From assembly GCA_900467745.1 (NCBI GenBank), contig UBQW01000004.1, forward strand, positions 1 through 64,000: a stretch of DNA of 64,000 nt. The letters run 5' to 3'. Positions 54,844 to 62,818 of this stretch are shown one piece after another. A program made the translations under genes and the position numbers. This DNA comes from Hyphomicrobiales bacterium. GTDB lineage: Bacteria; Pseudomonadota; Alphaproteobacteria; Rhizobiales; Rhizobiaceae. Positions within the stretch are counted from its first letter, which is position 1, and each line of letters begins with the position of its first letter. Under the pieces are notes generated by a model. That model made no database searches, had not been told where the DNA came from, and saw nothing but the letters and a program-made list of their open reading frames with translations.

Positions 54844-56301
54844 ATGAACATTCGTACATCTTTTGCCGCCAGCTTGCTGGCGGGCAGCATGCTATTGCCT
54901 TTTTCCGCCTTCGCCGGACAGGCGCCCTTCGCCGCCGCTGATCCGGACATTCCAGTCAGCAGCAAGGACCGCGTCTACGCCGCCGAGCAATTCTCCAACA
55001 CCGTGTCGGTGACCGATCCCGCGACCAACAAGCTTCTCGGCGTCATCAAGCTCGGCGATCCCCAGCCCGGCAATCTCTCGCCGCTCTACAAGGGCCAGGT
55101 GCTGGTCCACGGCATGGGCTTTTCGCCCGACAAGAAGACGATCGCGGTGGTCTCGATCGGCTCGAACTCGGTGACCTTCATCGACACCGCGACGAACGCG
55201 GTGAAGCACACCACCTATGTCGGCCGCTCTCCGCACGAGGCATTCTATACGCCGGATGGCAGGGAAGTCTGGGTAACGGTCCGCGGCGAAGACTATATCT
55301 CCGTCATCGACGCCGCCACCTTCGAGGAGAAAACGCAGATCAAGGTGCCTGCAGGTCCCGGCATGCAGATCTTCTCGCCTGACGGCAAGTACGGCTACAT
55401 CTGTTCGTCCTTCAATCCCGAGACCGTCGTCGTCACCGTCGCCGATCACCAGATCGTCGGCCACGTGAAGCAGGCAAGCCCCTTCTGCCCGAACATCGCG
55501 GCATCGCCGGATGGAAAACAGGTCTGGTTCACGCTCAAGGACGTCGGCAAGACCCAGGTCTTCAATGCCCAGCCGCCTTTCGATCTGATCCAGACGATCG
55601 ATACCGGCCCGATCACCAACCACGTCAACCTCGTCACCAACAAGAACGGCAGCTTCGCCTACATCACCGTCGGCGGCCTCAACGAGGTCAAGGTCTTCCG
55701 CACCGACAATTTCGAACAGGTCACGACCATCCCCGTCGGCAAACTGCCACACGGTGTCTGGCCCTCCGGCGACGGCACGCGCGTCTATGTCGGCCTTGAA
55801 AACGCCGATGCGATGGCCGCAATCGATACGTTGACCAACAAGGTCATCGCGACGATCCCGATCGGCCAGGCGGCACAGGCCGTCAACTATGTGCCGAATG
55901 CCGTTCCTGAAGGCGACGGCATGCAGAACTTGCAGCCGCTCGGCACCGCAGGCGTCGCCGCCCATCTGACGCTGTCGGCAATGGGCGACAAGGACAAGAC
56001 GGCGCCGACGAGCGTTACGCTCTTCGACCAAGGCCTGACGCAGGTGTTGCAGGCATCGGTGACCGGGCTGGAACCGAAGACGATGTACGTACTGGCACTC
56101 TCCGACAAGGCCGATGGCAGCGGCCCCCTTCAGGGTCTGTCGAATTTCATGACGAACCCGGCCGGTTCCGCGATCGTCAACGCAGTCGGCCCGATCCGGC
56201 AGATCGTCGAATCCAAGCACAAGGACGAACGCAGGTATATCGTCGTTGCCTCATCGGTCGACGGCAAGCCCGGCAAGGTCCTGCAGGTGCAGGCCGGTTG
56301 A
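54844..56301 (+). CDS. Exported YVTN-type beta-propeller protein
   Basis: 485 residues. A Sec signal peptide (MNIRTSFAASLLAGSMLLPF, cut after SAFA) leads into seven or so YncE/YVTN-like blades, for example QFSNTVSVTDPATNKLLGVIKLG, SNSVTFIDTATNAVKHTTYVG and MAAIDTLTNKVIATIPIGQAAQAVNYVPN. A final domain of about 110 residues follows the propeller. Such proteins are found beside DUF305 and metal or stress genes; the ligand is unknown. It is between the DUF305 gene and the ECF sigma gene, probably in one operon. Confidence 0.87.
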   Translation: MNIRTSFAASLLAGSMLLPFSAFAGQAPFAAADPDIPVSSKDRVYAAEQFSNTVSVTDPATNKLLGVIKLGDPQPGNLSPLYKGQVLVHGMGFSPDKKTIAVVSIGSNSVTFIDTATNAVKHTTYVGRSPHEAFYTPDGREVWVTVRGEDYISVIDAATFEEKTQIKVPAGPGMQIFSPDGKYGYICSSFNPETVVVTVADHQIVGHVKQASPFCPNIAASPDGKQVWFTLKDVGKTQVFNAQPPFDLIQTIDTGPITNHVNLVTNKNGSFAYITVGGLNEVKVFRTDNFEQVTTIPVGKLPHGVWPSGDGTRVYVGLENADAMAAIDTLTNKVIATIPIGQAAQAVNYVPNAVPEGDGMQNLQPLGTAGVAAHLTLSAMGDKDKTAPTSVTLFDQGLTQVLQASVTGLEPKTMYVLALSDKADGSGPLQGLSNFMTNPAGSAIVNAVGPIRQIVESKHKDERRYIVVASSVDGKPGKVLQVQAG

Positions 56302-56373
56302 TGTGACCTGACTGGCACAAACCAGATGGTCCGCGGTTTGACTGCGGGCCATTCGCCCTCGAGGATTTGAGAC

Positions 56374-56901
56374 ATGGATGATCTGCTGACGCAGGTAGAG
56401 CCGATGATCCCGGCGCTGAGACGATACGCGCGCGGGCTGATCCGCGATCGCGAGGCAGCTGATGACATCGTCCAGGATTGCCTTGAGCGGGTCGTCACGA
56501 ACTGGACGCACCGACGCGATGCCAATGCCCGCTCCTGGGTATTTGCCATCCTGCACAATCTCGCGGTCAACAGGATACGCCAGGAGGCCAGGCGCGCTGG
56601 TCGCGTCACGATCGACGAGATGCCGGAAGCGACCACAGCGGTCGATGCCAGCCAGGACAGCACGTTGTTCGGCCAGGACGTTCTTGCGGCCATCGAGGGG
56701 TTGCCGCCGGACTATCGGAGCATCCTACTACTGGTCGCAGTCGAGGACCTGAGCTATGCCGAGGCAGCGACGGTTCTTAACGTGCCCGTTGGAACAGTGA
56801 TGTCACGCCTGTCTCGCGCACGGGAGCAATTGAGACTTCTTCTTGAGACCAAACCAACGAGCGCCAAACCTGTTGGTCCATTTATCCGGAGGGTCAAATG
56901 A
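56374..56901 (+). CDS. ECF-type RNA polymerase sigma factor
   Basis: 175 residues. Region 2 reads IPALRRYARGLIRDREAADDIVQDCLERV and region 4 reads LPPDYRSILLLVAVEDLSYAEAATVLNVPVGTVMSRLSRAREQLR. There is no region 3, as expected of extracytoplasmic-function sigma factors. It overlaps its anti-sigma factor by 4 bases (ATGA). The likely target promoter is the GGGAATA-N16-GTCTA element 2.1 kb upstream, in front of the DUF305 gene. Confidence 0.93.
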   Translation: MDDLLTQVEPMIPALRRYARGLIRDREAADDIVQDCLERVVTNWTHRRDANARSWVFAILHNLAVNRIRQEARRAGRVTIDEMPEATTAVDASQDSTLFGQDVLAAIEGLPPDYRSILLLVAVEDLSYAEAATVLNVPVGTVMSRLSRAREQLRLLLETKPTSAKPVGPFIRRVK

Positions 56902-57665
56902 CGAATAGACCGATTAACGAAGATGACCTTCAGGCTTTCGTCGACGGAGCCCTCGATGCAGAACGGCACCAGGAGGTGGCTGCCTTCCTTGGGACGAACA
57001 AGGATGCCGCGAAACGCGTCTCAGCCTATCAGCAGGGTTCTACGGCGCTCAGATCGGCTCTGGGTCCGATCGCTGCCGAGCCTATTCCAAGCCGGTTGAA
57101 CCTCGCAAACATCATCGAGAAACAACGACCCGCGAAGCGAAGCCGAGTTGCCCCGATGGCTGCCGCTGCCGTCATCCTGTTGGCAATCGGCGCTTCAGGC
57201 GGCTGGCTGTTGAAGGGCTACATTATGCCTCCGACGGAAGGCGTCGCGGCCTTGGCGCAGGAGGCGTCGGCGAGTTACAGCGCGTTTGCCGCTGATCGCC
57301 TGCGACCGGTCGAGGTGCGGGCAGACGGCGGCGACGATCTGAAAAACCTGGCGTCCGCGACAATCGGTGGTCCGGCCATCATCCCCGATCTCAGCAAGGC
57401 TGGCTATCGCCTGATGGGCGGCCGCGTCGTCCCGACGCCGCATGGATCCGGACTCATGCTGATGTACGACGACGACAAAGGGAACCGATTGGTGATGCTG
57501 ACCCGGCGCATGCAGATCGACCAGGATAAGCCGATGGTCGCGAGCGACCAGCACGACATTCGTGGATGGAGCTGGGCCAGTAACGGGCTCGGCTATAGCC
57601 TCGTTGGCGCAATCGGCTCGAAATATCTTCACACGATTGCTGACGAGATGAGATCACAGATCTGA
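56898..57665 (+). CDS. Membrane anti-sigma factor
   Basis: 255 residues, translationally coupled to the sigma gene. The N-terminus (INEDDLQAFVDGALDAERHQEVAAFL) is the usual sigma-binding segment, one transmembrane helix lies around 85-107, and the rest is periplasmic. The HxxxCxxC zinc motif is missing and there are no cysteines, so direct thiol sensing is unlikely. Release of the sigma factor would more probably follow proteolysis or binding of an exported partner such as the propeller protein. Confidence 0.88.
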   Translation: MTNRPINEDDLQAFVDGALDAERHQEVAAFLGTNKDAAKRVSAYQQGSTALRSALGPIAAEPIPSRLNLANIIEKQRPAKRSRVAPMAAAAVILLAIGASGGWLLKGYIMPPTEGVAALAQEASASYSAFAADRLRPVEVRADGGDDLKNLASATIGGPAIIPDLSKAGYRLMGGRVVPTPHGSGLMLMYDDDKGNRLVMLTRRMQIDQDKPMVASDQHDIRGWSWASNGLGYSLVGAIGSKYLHTIADEMRSQI

Positions 57666-57769
57666 GGTGCGGCCGTCGATCATGCTAACCAGTGCGTAGT
57701 CGGATCAAGCGTGCAGAGCTGCAGTCAGCCACGCCGCGGCCCGATCGATTGCCAACGTCCTACGAGGCC

Positions 57770-58348
57770 TTATTGGCAAGACAACATTGTAACGGGCGCC
57801 GGATGGGAGCCTCGTGTCATCGAACGGAACAAGGGTTCCTCGAACCCGCAAATATCGGGTTCCGATTGCATAAGGATATTGGGCCGGAAACGGCGGCGGT
57901 CGGGATTGCCGCCGGGGTGCAACGTCTTCAGATGGTCCACCGAGGCGTTGGTCAGAAGGTGTAGCGGCGATACGTTATACCGATCGAGCGCGAACGCATC
58001 GCGCCGGCTCGCTTCCAGCGTACGCTCATAGGGTCGCACGTTTGCATCGAAGCCTAAGAATTCGCTGAGGCTGGCGGCAAGGCCGGGGTCGTCGACGGAT
58101 TGCCAATCGCATTCCGGCACAAGAATCTCGATGCCAGTGGCTGCAGTCCTCGACCTTATGAAGATAGCCTTTTGCCAACGTCTATCCCGCTCCGGATGCG
58201 CAACGATGCCCGTTGCGCGATCGACCAGGGCATACCGGCGATCCCCGATCATCCCGGCGCTGGAGACTTCAACCTTGTCCACCTGTTCGCCTGTAACGGA
58301 GCTGACGGGATAGCGCCAAAGCTCAGTAATGGCCCCAACTCGGTGCAT
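57770..58348 (-). CDS. MOSC N-terminal beta-barrel protein, C-terminally short (possible pseudogene)
   Basis: The start overlaps the stop of the GlxA-type regulator (TGATG) with GGGAG 8 bases upstream, so it is translationally coupled. The 192 residues contain a MOSC N-terminal barrel (MHRVGAITELWRYPVSSVTG, GMIGDRRYALVD) and the motif FRPNILMQ of the MOSC core, but the protein ends 35 residues later, without the core's usual C-terminal strands and conserved Cys segment. MOSC proteins handle sulfur or molybdenum cofactor. I call it a truncated gene, either still translated or decaying. Confidence 0.65.
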   Translation of the reverse strand: MHRVGAITELWRYPVSSVTGEQVDKVEVSSAGMIGDRRYALVDRATGIVAHPERDRRWQKAIFIRSRTAATGIEILVPECDWQSVDDPGLAASLSEFLGFDANVRPYERTLEASRRDAFALDRYNVSPLHLLTNASVDHLKTLHPGGNPDRRRFRPNILMQSEPDICGFEEPLFRSMTRGSHPAPVTMLSCQ

Positions 58349-59391
58349 CAGTTGGCTCCCGAAAGGGTGGAACGCAAGCATGACGGCGTCTGCCCGTATT
58401 CGCGTTTGAAAGAGCGGGTAAACTGCGAGGCTGTGTGAAAGCCGACATCCATGGCGATGTCGATCATCGGCAATTTTGTCTGCGCCAAAAGTACCTTGGC
58501 GCGCTCAAGCCGGACCTTTGCATAGGCTCGCGCCGGCGACATGCCCGCCTCTCTCTCAAAAATCCGTTCAAGCTGCCGGCGCGTAACGCCGACCGATGCT
58601 GCAAGTTGCGCGATCGGCATGTCACCGTCGAGATGCTGCTCCATCAGGATCATGACCGCTCTCAGGCGCGAATCTTTGTATTCCTCATAGAGCGGCCTTC
58701 GCGGCTGGACTTCCAGATGAGAACGGGCCTTCTCGATCTGCAGCACCTCAAGCGCGTTTCGCTCCGCTTCGGGACTGATGTGGCGCCGGACGAGGGCCGC
58801 AGCCATATCGGCGGAACTGCTTCCTCCAGCGCACGAGCCTCGACGTCTGTCGAGATTGAATATCCTGTCGGAGCGTACAGACAAGTCGGGAAACCGGTCC
58901 CGGAAAGCCTTTGCGTGAAGCCAGCTGACGCAGACGTCGTGGTTCTTCATCATGCCGGCCTCGGCAAGAATGAACGTGCCGGTGCAAACACCGAGCAATG
59001 GGATCTTCTTGGCATCCGCCAGCTTTAGAAAAGCCACTGTCTCACGGTCGACAGGCTCTTCCCTGTTGAGCAATCCGCCAACGACAACGATATAATCGAA
59101 CCGGCTGGGATCTACGAAATCCGACGTCGGTGCGACTTGCACGCCGCAACTCGAAGTGATGAGGTGACGCGTACTTCCAAGCACCTGCCAGTCGGCTTTC
59201 ACTCGTCCGGACCGGTCCTGCTCGTCGCTTGCAAGACGCAATGTGTCGACGAACATCGCAAGTGCAGACAGCGTGAACGATCGCGCGAGAACGAAGCCGA
59301 CCTTGAGCCGGTTGTTGTGAGCCTGGCTATTCTTGTCGTCATGGAGGGACGGTGTCATCAGATCGATCTCACGCGTGCTGTTGTCGCTCAT
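58348..59391 (-). CDS. GlxA-type regulator (DJ-1/PfpI-like domain plus AraC domain)
   Basis: 347 residues; alternative in-frame starts exist (ATG at 59358). An N-terminal amidase-like DJ-1/PfpI domain (KVGFVLARSFTLSALAMFVD, DYIVVVGGLL, and LLGVCTGTFILAEAG with the elbow Cys) precedes two AraC helix-turn-helix motifs (PIAQLAASVGVTRRQLERIFE and IDIAMDVGFHTASQFTRSFKREYG). Members control use of carnitine, choline derivatives or arginine. Its stop overlaps the start of the short MOSC gene, so the two are coupled. Confidence 0.88.
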   Translation of the reverse strand: MSDNSTREIDLMTPSLHDDKNSQAHNNRLKVGFVLARSFTLSALAMFVDTLRLASDEQDRSGRVKADWQVLGSTRHLITSSCGVQVAPTSDFVDPSRFDYIVVVGGLLNREEPVDRETVAFLKLADAKKIPLLGVCTGTFILAEAGMMKNHDVCVSWLHAKAFRDRFPDLSVRSDRIFNLDRRRGSCAGGSSSADMAAALVRRHISPEAERNALEVLQIEKARSHLEVQPRRPLYEEYKDSRLRAVMILMEQHLDGDMPIAQLAASVGVTRRQLERIFEREAGMSPARAYAKVRLERAKVLLAQTKLPMIDIAMDVGFHTASQFTRSFKREYGQTPSCLRSTLSGAN

Positions 59392-59510
59392 CGGATCTGG
59401 AAACCATGCGCGAGCGAACCGCGATCATCAACAAAAATCGTATTGTGGCCAATAACGCGTGCCCATGCGCCGATGCTGGAAAGCACGCCTCGAAAGTCCC
59501 AGATCACGCA

Positions 59511-59729
59511 TCAATCATGAAGGAGCATGTCGCTGATCGACGCGCTGGCCTCATCGGTAATCAAGGTATCCAGATAACAGTCCAGGGGTGCCGCCGCGGC
59601 CTGCTCGCTCGACGGCCCCGGTGTCGCACGCAGACCATGATCTGGAAGATGGCGCGCCGCAAACACGGCCAGCAAGAGCAGCAGCAGCCTTAAGATAAAG
59701 GCGCGCAGGATTTTTTCGGTCACGTTCAT
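59511..59729 (-). CDS. Small membrane or exported protein of unknown function (72 aa)
   Basis: An ATG at 59729 follows AGGAAA. The product begins MNVTEKILRAFILRLLLLLL and continues AVFAARH, giving one strong hydrophobic helix with positively charged flanks, then a hydrophilic tail ending DEASASISDMLLHD. It could be a single-pass membrane protein or have an uncleaved signal. I recognise no family. It is divergent from a LysR gene by 117 bases. Confidence 0.45.
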   Translation of the reverse strand: MNVTEKILRAFILRLLLLLLAVFAARHLPDHGLRATPGPSSEQAAAAPLDCYLDTLITDEASASISDMLLHD

Positions 59730-59846
59730 GGTGTTTCCTGGTTTTCCCAATGGCGTCCGAATAAAATGCGGAAGGCGACTTGGCACAATGTGGAAGATAC
59801 AAGGGAAGCCTTCGTCAAATCCGAAGGGTCCTAGCCGGGAGGAAAT

Positions 59847-60728
59847 ATGCGCTTTGACATGACGGATCTTCGCCTGTTTCTCCATGTCGTGGAGGCGGCG
59901 AGCATCACTCAAGGATCCGAACGCTCAGGCATGGCCCTAGCGTCCGCAAGTGCGCGTATTCGTGGGATGGAGAACATGAGCGGAGTTCCGCTTCTTGACC
60001 GCAGCGCGCGTGGCGTGCGAGCGACGCAAGCAGGTGAGGCTGTCGCCCACCACGCTCGCATTGTGCTCGGGCAGATGGAGCAGATGCGGGGCGACCTCCA
60101 ACTATTCGCGACCGGATTGCGCGGCCAGATCCGCCTGCTTTCGGGCCGCGCCGCAATGGCCCATCTGCCAGAAGCCCTTCGGCGCTTTCTTGTGGATCAT
60201 CCGACGATAGACATAGATCTGGAGGAACGGCAGAGCCCTGACGTCGTTGCAGCCGTCGCTGGAGCTCTTGCCGATCTGGGCATCGCTGCTGATACGACCG
60301 ACACCGGCTCGCTCGAGACCCGACCGTTCAAAACCGACAGACTCGTTCTGATCACTGCTTTCGACCATCCACTGGCGCAACGAAAATCGGTAGCGTTCCG
60401 CGACGTGATCGACGAACCATTTATCGGCTTGCCTGCTGACAGCGCGTTGCAGGGGCATCTCGCGACCCATGCCGCCCGCGAAGGCCGGCAATTCAAGTTA
60501 CGCATCCGCCTTCACAGCTTCGCAGATATTTGCGCGATGGTCGCAAGTGGGGTGGGGCTTGCGATCGTTCCAGATATCTACGCCAAGCGATATCAGGACG
60601 TGCTTCCACTTGGCGTGCTGACACTCACGGACGCTTGGGCGCTAAGACACCTTTTGGTCTGCTCGCGTAACTTCGCTGCCCTGCCCGTTCACGCGAGACA
60701 CCTCGTAGAGCACCTGACGGCCGAATGA
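59847..60728 (+). CDS. LysR-family transcriptional regulator
   Basis: 293 residues with a GGGAGG ribosome site. The helix-turn-helix lies in MTDLRLFLHVVEAASITQGSERSGMALASASARIRGME. The effector domain includes RPFKTDRLVLITAFDHPLAQRKSVAFRDVIDEPFIGL. It belongs to a common branch with no fixed target. It is divergent from a small unknown gene; no other partner is obvious. Confidence 0.87.
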   Translation: MRFDMTDLRLFLHVVEAASITQGSERSGMALASASARIRGMENMSGVPLLDRSARGVRATQAGEAVAHHARIVLGQMEQMRGDLQLFATGLRGQIRLLSGRAAMAHLPEALRRFLVDHPTIDIDLEERQSPDVVAAVAGALADLGIAADTTDTGSLETRPFKTDRLVLITAFDHPLAQRKSVAFRDVIDEPFIGLPADSALQGHLATHAAREGRQFKLRIRLHSFADICAMVASGVGLAIVPDIYAKRYQDVLPLGVLTLTDAWALRHLLVCSRNFAALPVHARHLVEHLTAE

Positions 60729-61304
60729 CCCTTGAGGGACGCCGTGCGTGCGTAGGCCCGAATCCCTGTAGAAAGCTTGCAAAGCAACTGCGCAATTGGC
60801 TGAGTCCGCAAGCAGGCCTGGCACCATCAGTTAGATGCGGTCGAATAAACGATCCATTCCTTGGTCCACCAATGTCGAAGATCCCATTTACCCGCTTGTC
60901 GAGCGGATACGCTGCGCGAGCAAAGATCAAACTTGGCCTGTCCACCAGTAACAAGACTTGTCAAGGCTCAGTGCGCCGCAGCCTCAGACGGACGAGATTC
61001 GCCATTGGCTAGCAATGCTGTTAACGGTGGGGCGTTGCGGAATGAAGGCGCAGCGGCTCGTCGACTACGCGTCCTCCTCACGGCGAGCGTAAAATGGCGA
61101 AGATATTCTACGATCCATGTGAGTGGCCCAAACCAGCCGTTCAGGTGCAACGGCGCAATACTCGGCAATTACACATTCCTTATGCGTAAATCGTCCAGCA
61201 GATGGGCGATGCGTCCCTAATATGGGTCATTGCCGTGACTACTCATTGACAAGGCCTTAATTCCACAAATATCTCGCCGAACTTTTCATTGATGGAGTGG
61301 CAGG
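60729..61304. other. Intergenic region without recognised gene
   Basis: This 576-base stretch between the LysR gene and a small exported protein has no frame with a ribosome site and family signature. Short open frames on both strands look like chance frames. I see no tRNA, strong hairpin or repeat. It may hold the promoter of the small exported protein and a small RNA, but the sequence gives no positive evidence. Confidence 0.5.
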
Positions 61305-61610
61305 ATGCGCCTGAATATATGGACTGCGTTTGCTTTGACCTGCGCTCTCGTGCTGACAGCGTCGCCTCCGGCTCCGGCTTATGCCGTGACTGTCAACATT
61401 CACGTCGGCTCTGATCTCAACTTCGGCCGCGCGATCAGCTGCAGGCAAGGGCAACAGCTCCTTCAGAACCGCGGGTTCCGCAATGTGCGCCGCGTCGATT
61501 GCAGGGGCAGAACATTCATTTATCACGCAAGGCGCGGCAGCAGCGATTTTGAGATCGCTCTCAGTGCTCACACCGGCCGCGTGATCCGCATGACCAGGCT
61601 TCGCCGATAA
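61305..61610 (+). CDS. Small exported protein of unknown function (101 aa)
   Basis: A signal peptide (MRLNIWTAFALTCALVLTAS, cut after PAYA) precedes a basic mature part of about 74 residues with two cysteines (ISCRQGQQLL and RVDCRGRTF), which could form a disulfide. A GGAG and a GGCAGG lie upstream of the ATG. The arrangement of short strands (FIYHARRGSSDFEIALSAHTGRVIRM) is reminiscent of small PepSY-like proteins, but I cannot assign it. Convergent with the AI-2E family gene, 19 bases apart. Confidence 0.65.
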   Translation: MRLNIWTAFALTCALVLTASPPAPAYAVTVNIHVGSDLNFGRAISCRQGQQLLQNRGFRNVRRVDCRGRTFIYHARRGSSDFEIALSAHTGRVIRMTRLRR

Positions 61611-61629
61611 CCATCCATTCAGCCTGACT

Positions 61630-62667
61630 TCATAGGAACTTGCCATCACGTTCGCTCGGCGCGCCGAGGATCTCCGCTATCCAGCGCGTCGCGGAAAAGC
61701 GTGTGCAGAAGGTAAGGATCGCGATCGTGATTGGGACGCCTATGAAAGCGCCGAACACGCCCCAGACGAACGACCAAGAAAACACCGAAAACAGCACCAG
61801 GAATGGCGACATCGCGAGCGCGTAACCTGCAACACGCGGCTCGATGTAACTTCCAATCACGAACTGTATGACGTTGAGCCCGACGAAGATGACGATCGCA
61901 GCTTCCGGCGAGCCGAATTGCGCCAGGGCGTAAGCGCTTGGCAGCAACGTTGCCACGAAAGGTCCCATAAACGGTATGTAGTTTAGCGTAAAGGCGATGA
62001 CGCCCCATTCTGCGGCAAACCGCAGACCGAAGAGCGCGGAAAGCGCGCAGACCAACGTGCCGGTGGCTAGGCTCATTACGGTGCGCACGGCCATGTAGCG
62101 CCGCAGCTTGGCTGCCGTCTGCAACGCGCCGCCGATGATCGCATCGGCCTTCTCTTCGCTTAGAGCCTTTCGAATATTGCGCGCGACGGCCTCGGTATCG
62201 AGCAGCCCCAAGAGTACATAAACGACCACGACGACCCAGAAGGAGATCATCGTGTTCAAGCGAGCGGTCACGCCTTGCAGTACGCGGAGCAGCGAACTGA
62301 AGTTGAAGTAGTCCGCCCAGACGCCGGCGATGACGATGCCGTGCCCGTCGAGCCATTGAACGAGATTGCCATAAAGCAACTGGAACCGAGCGGCATCGCT
62401 GACGACTGAGCGACCGATGCGCCCGAAACCCCAAGCGGATATCGACGCCAGGGCAATGAAGACGCAGACGATCACGGCGACCACCACCGCAAGCGCCAAC
62501 AGCTTGGGGAGAGCCCGTTGCAGGCTCTGCTGGAGCGGCCAGGCCAGACCGATGATGAAAAGCGCGCCGGCAACGGGAGCGAAGACGCTGGCAGCCATTC
62601 GGAGAACGCACAAGACCGCTATCGCAGCAAGGACCGCCAGGAGAGTGATGACCGCTCGGCTATTCAT
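61630..62667 (-). CDS. AI-2E family transporter (PerM-like membrane protein)
   Basis: 345 residues from the ATG at 62667, with GGAGGGG 11 bases upstream. It has eight or so hydrophobic segments: two at the N-terminus, a long hydrophilic part, then MISFWVVVVVYVLLGLLDTE, FTLNYIPFMGPFVATLLPSA and FGAFIGVPITIAILTF, the conserved C-terminal block of the family. Members export small molecules or ions and only some carry autoinducer-2. No quorum-sensing gene is nearby. Confidence 0.88.
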   Translation of the reverse strand: MNSRAVITLLAVLAAIAVLCVLRMAASVFAPVAGALFIIGLAWPLQQSLQRALPKLLALAVVVAVIVCVFIALASISAWGFGRIGRSVVSDAARFQLLYGNLVQWLDGHGIVIAGVWADYFNFSSLLRVLQGVTARLNTMISFWVVVVVYVLLGLLDTEAVARNIRKALSEEKADAIIGGALQTAAKLRRYMAVRTVMSLATGTLVCALSALFGLRFAAEWGVIAFTLNYIPFMGPFVATLLPSAYALAQFGSPEAAIVIFVGLNVIQFVIGSYIEPRVAGYALAMSPFLVLFSVFSWSFVWGVFGAFIGVPITIAILTFCTRFSATRWIAEILGAPSERDGKFL

Positions 62668-62818
62668 CCAGTCGACATCCCCTCCGATTGCCTTCGAGCG
62701 ACCATCCTCACAAATATCATTGGCCGGGCAATCGGTTGCCTGTCCCAAAAGCATGCCTGACGTCTCTAATCGGTGTGACGGTGACCTGTTCGCGGTCGCC
62801 TGCTCCTGACATCGACAC

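Noticed and set aside
54892..56220. 442-codon antisense frame opposite the YVTN propeller gene
   Set aside because: The plus-strand product has a signal peptide and repeated blades; the antisense product looks like a shadow.
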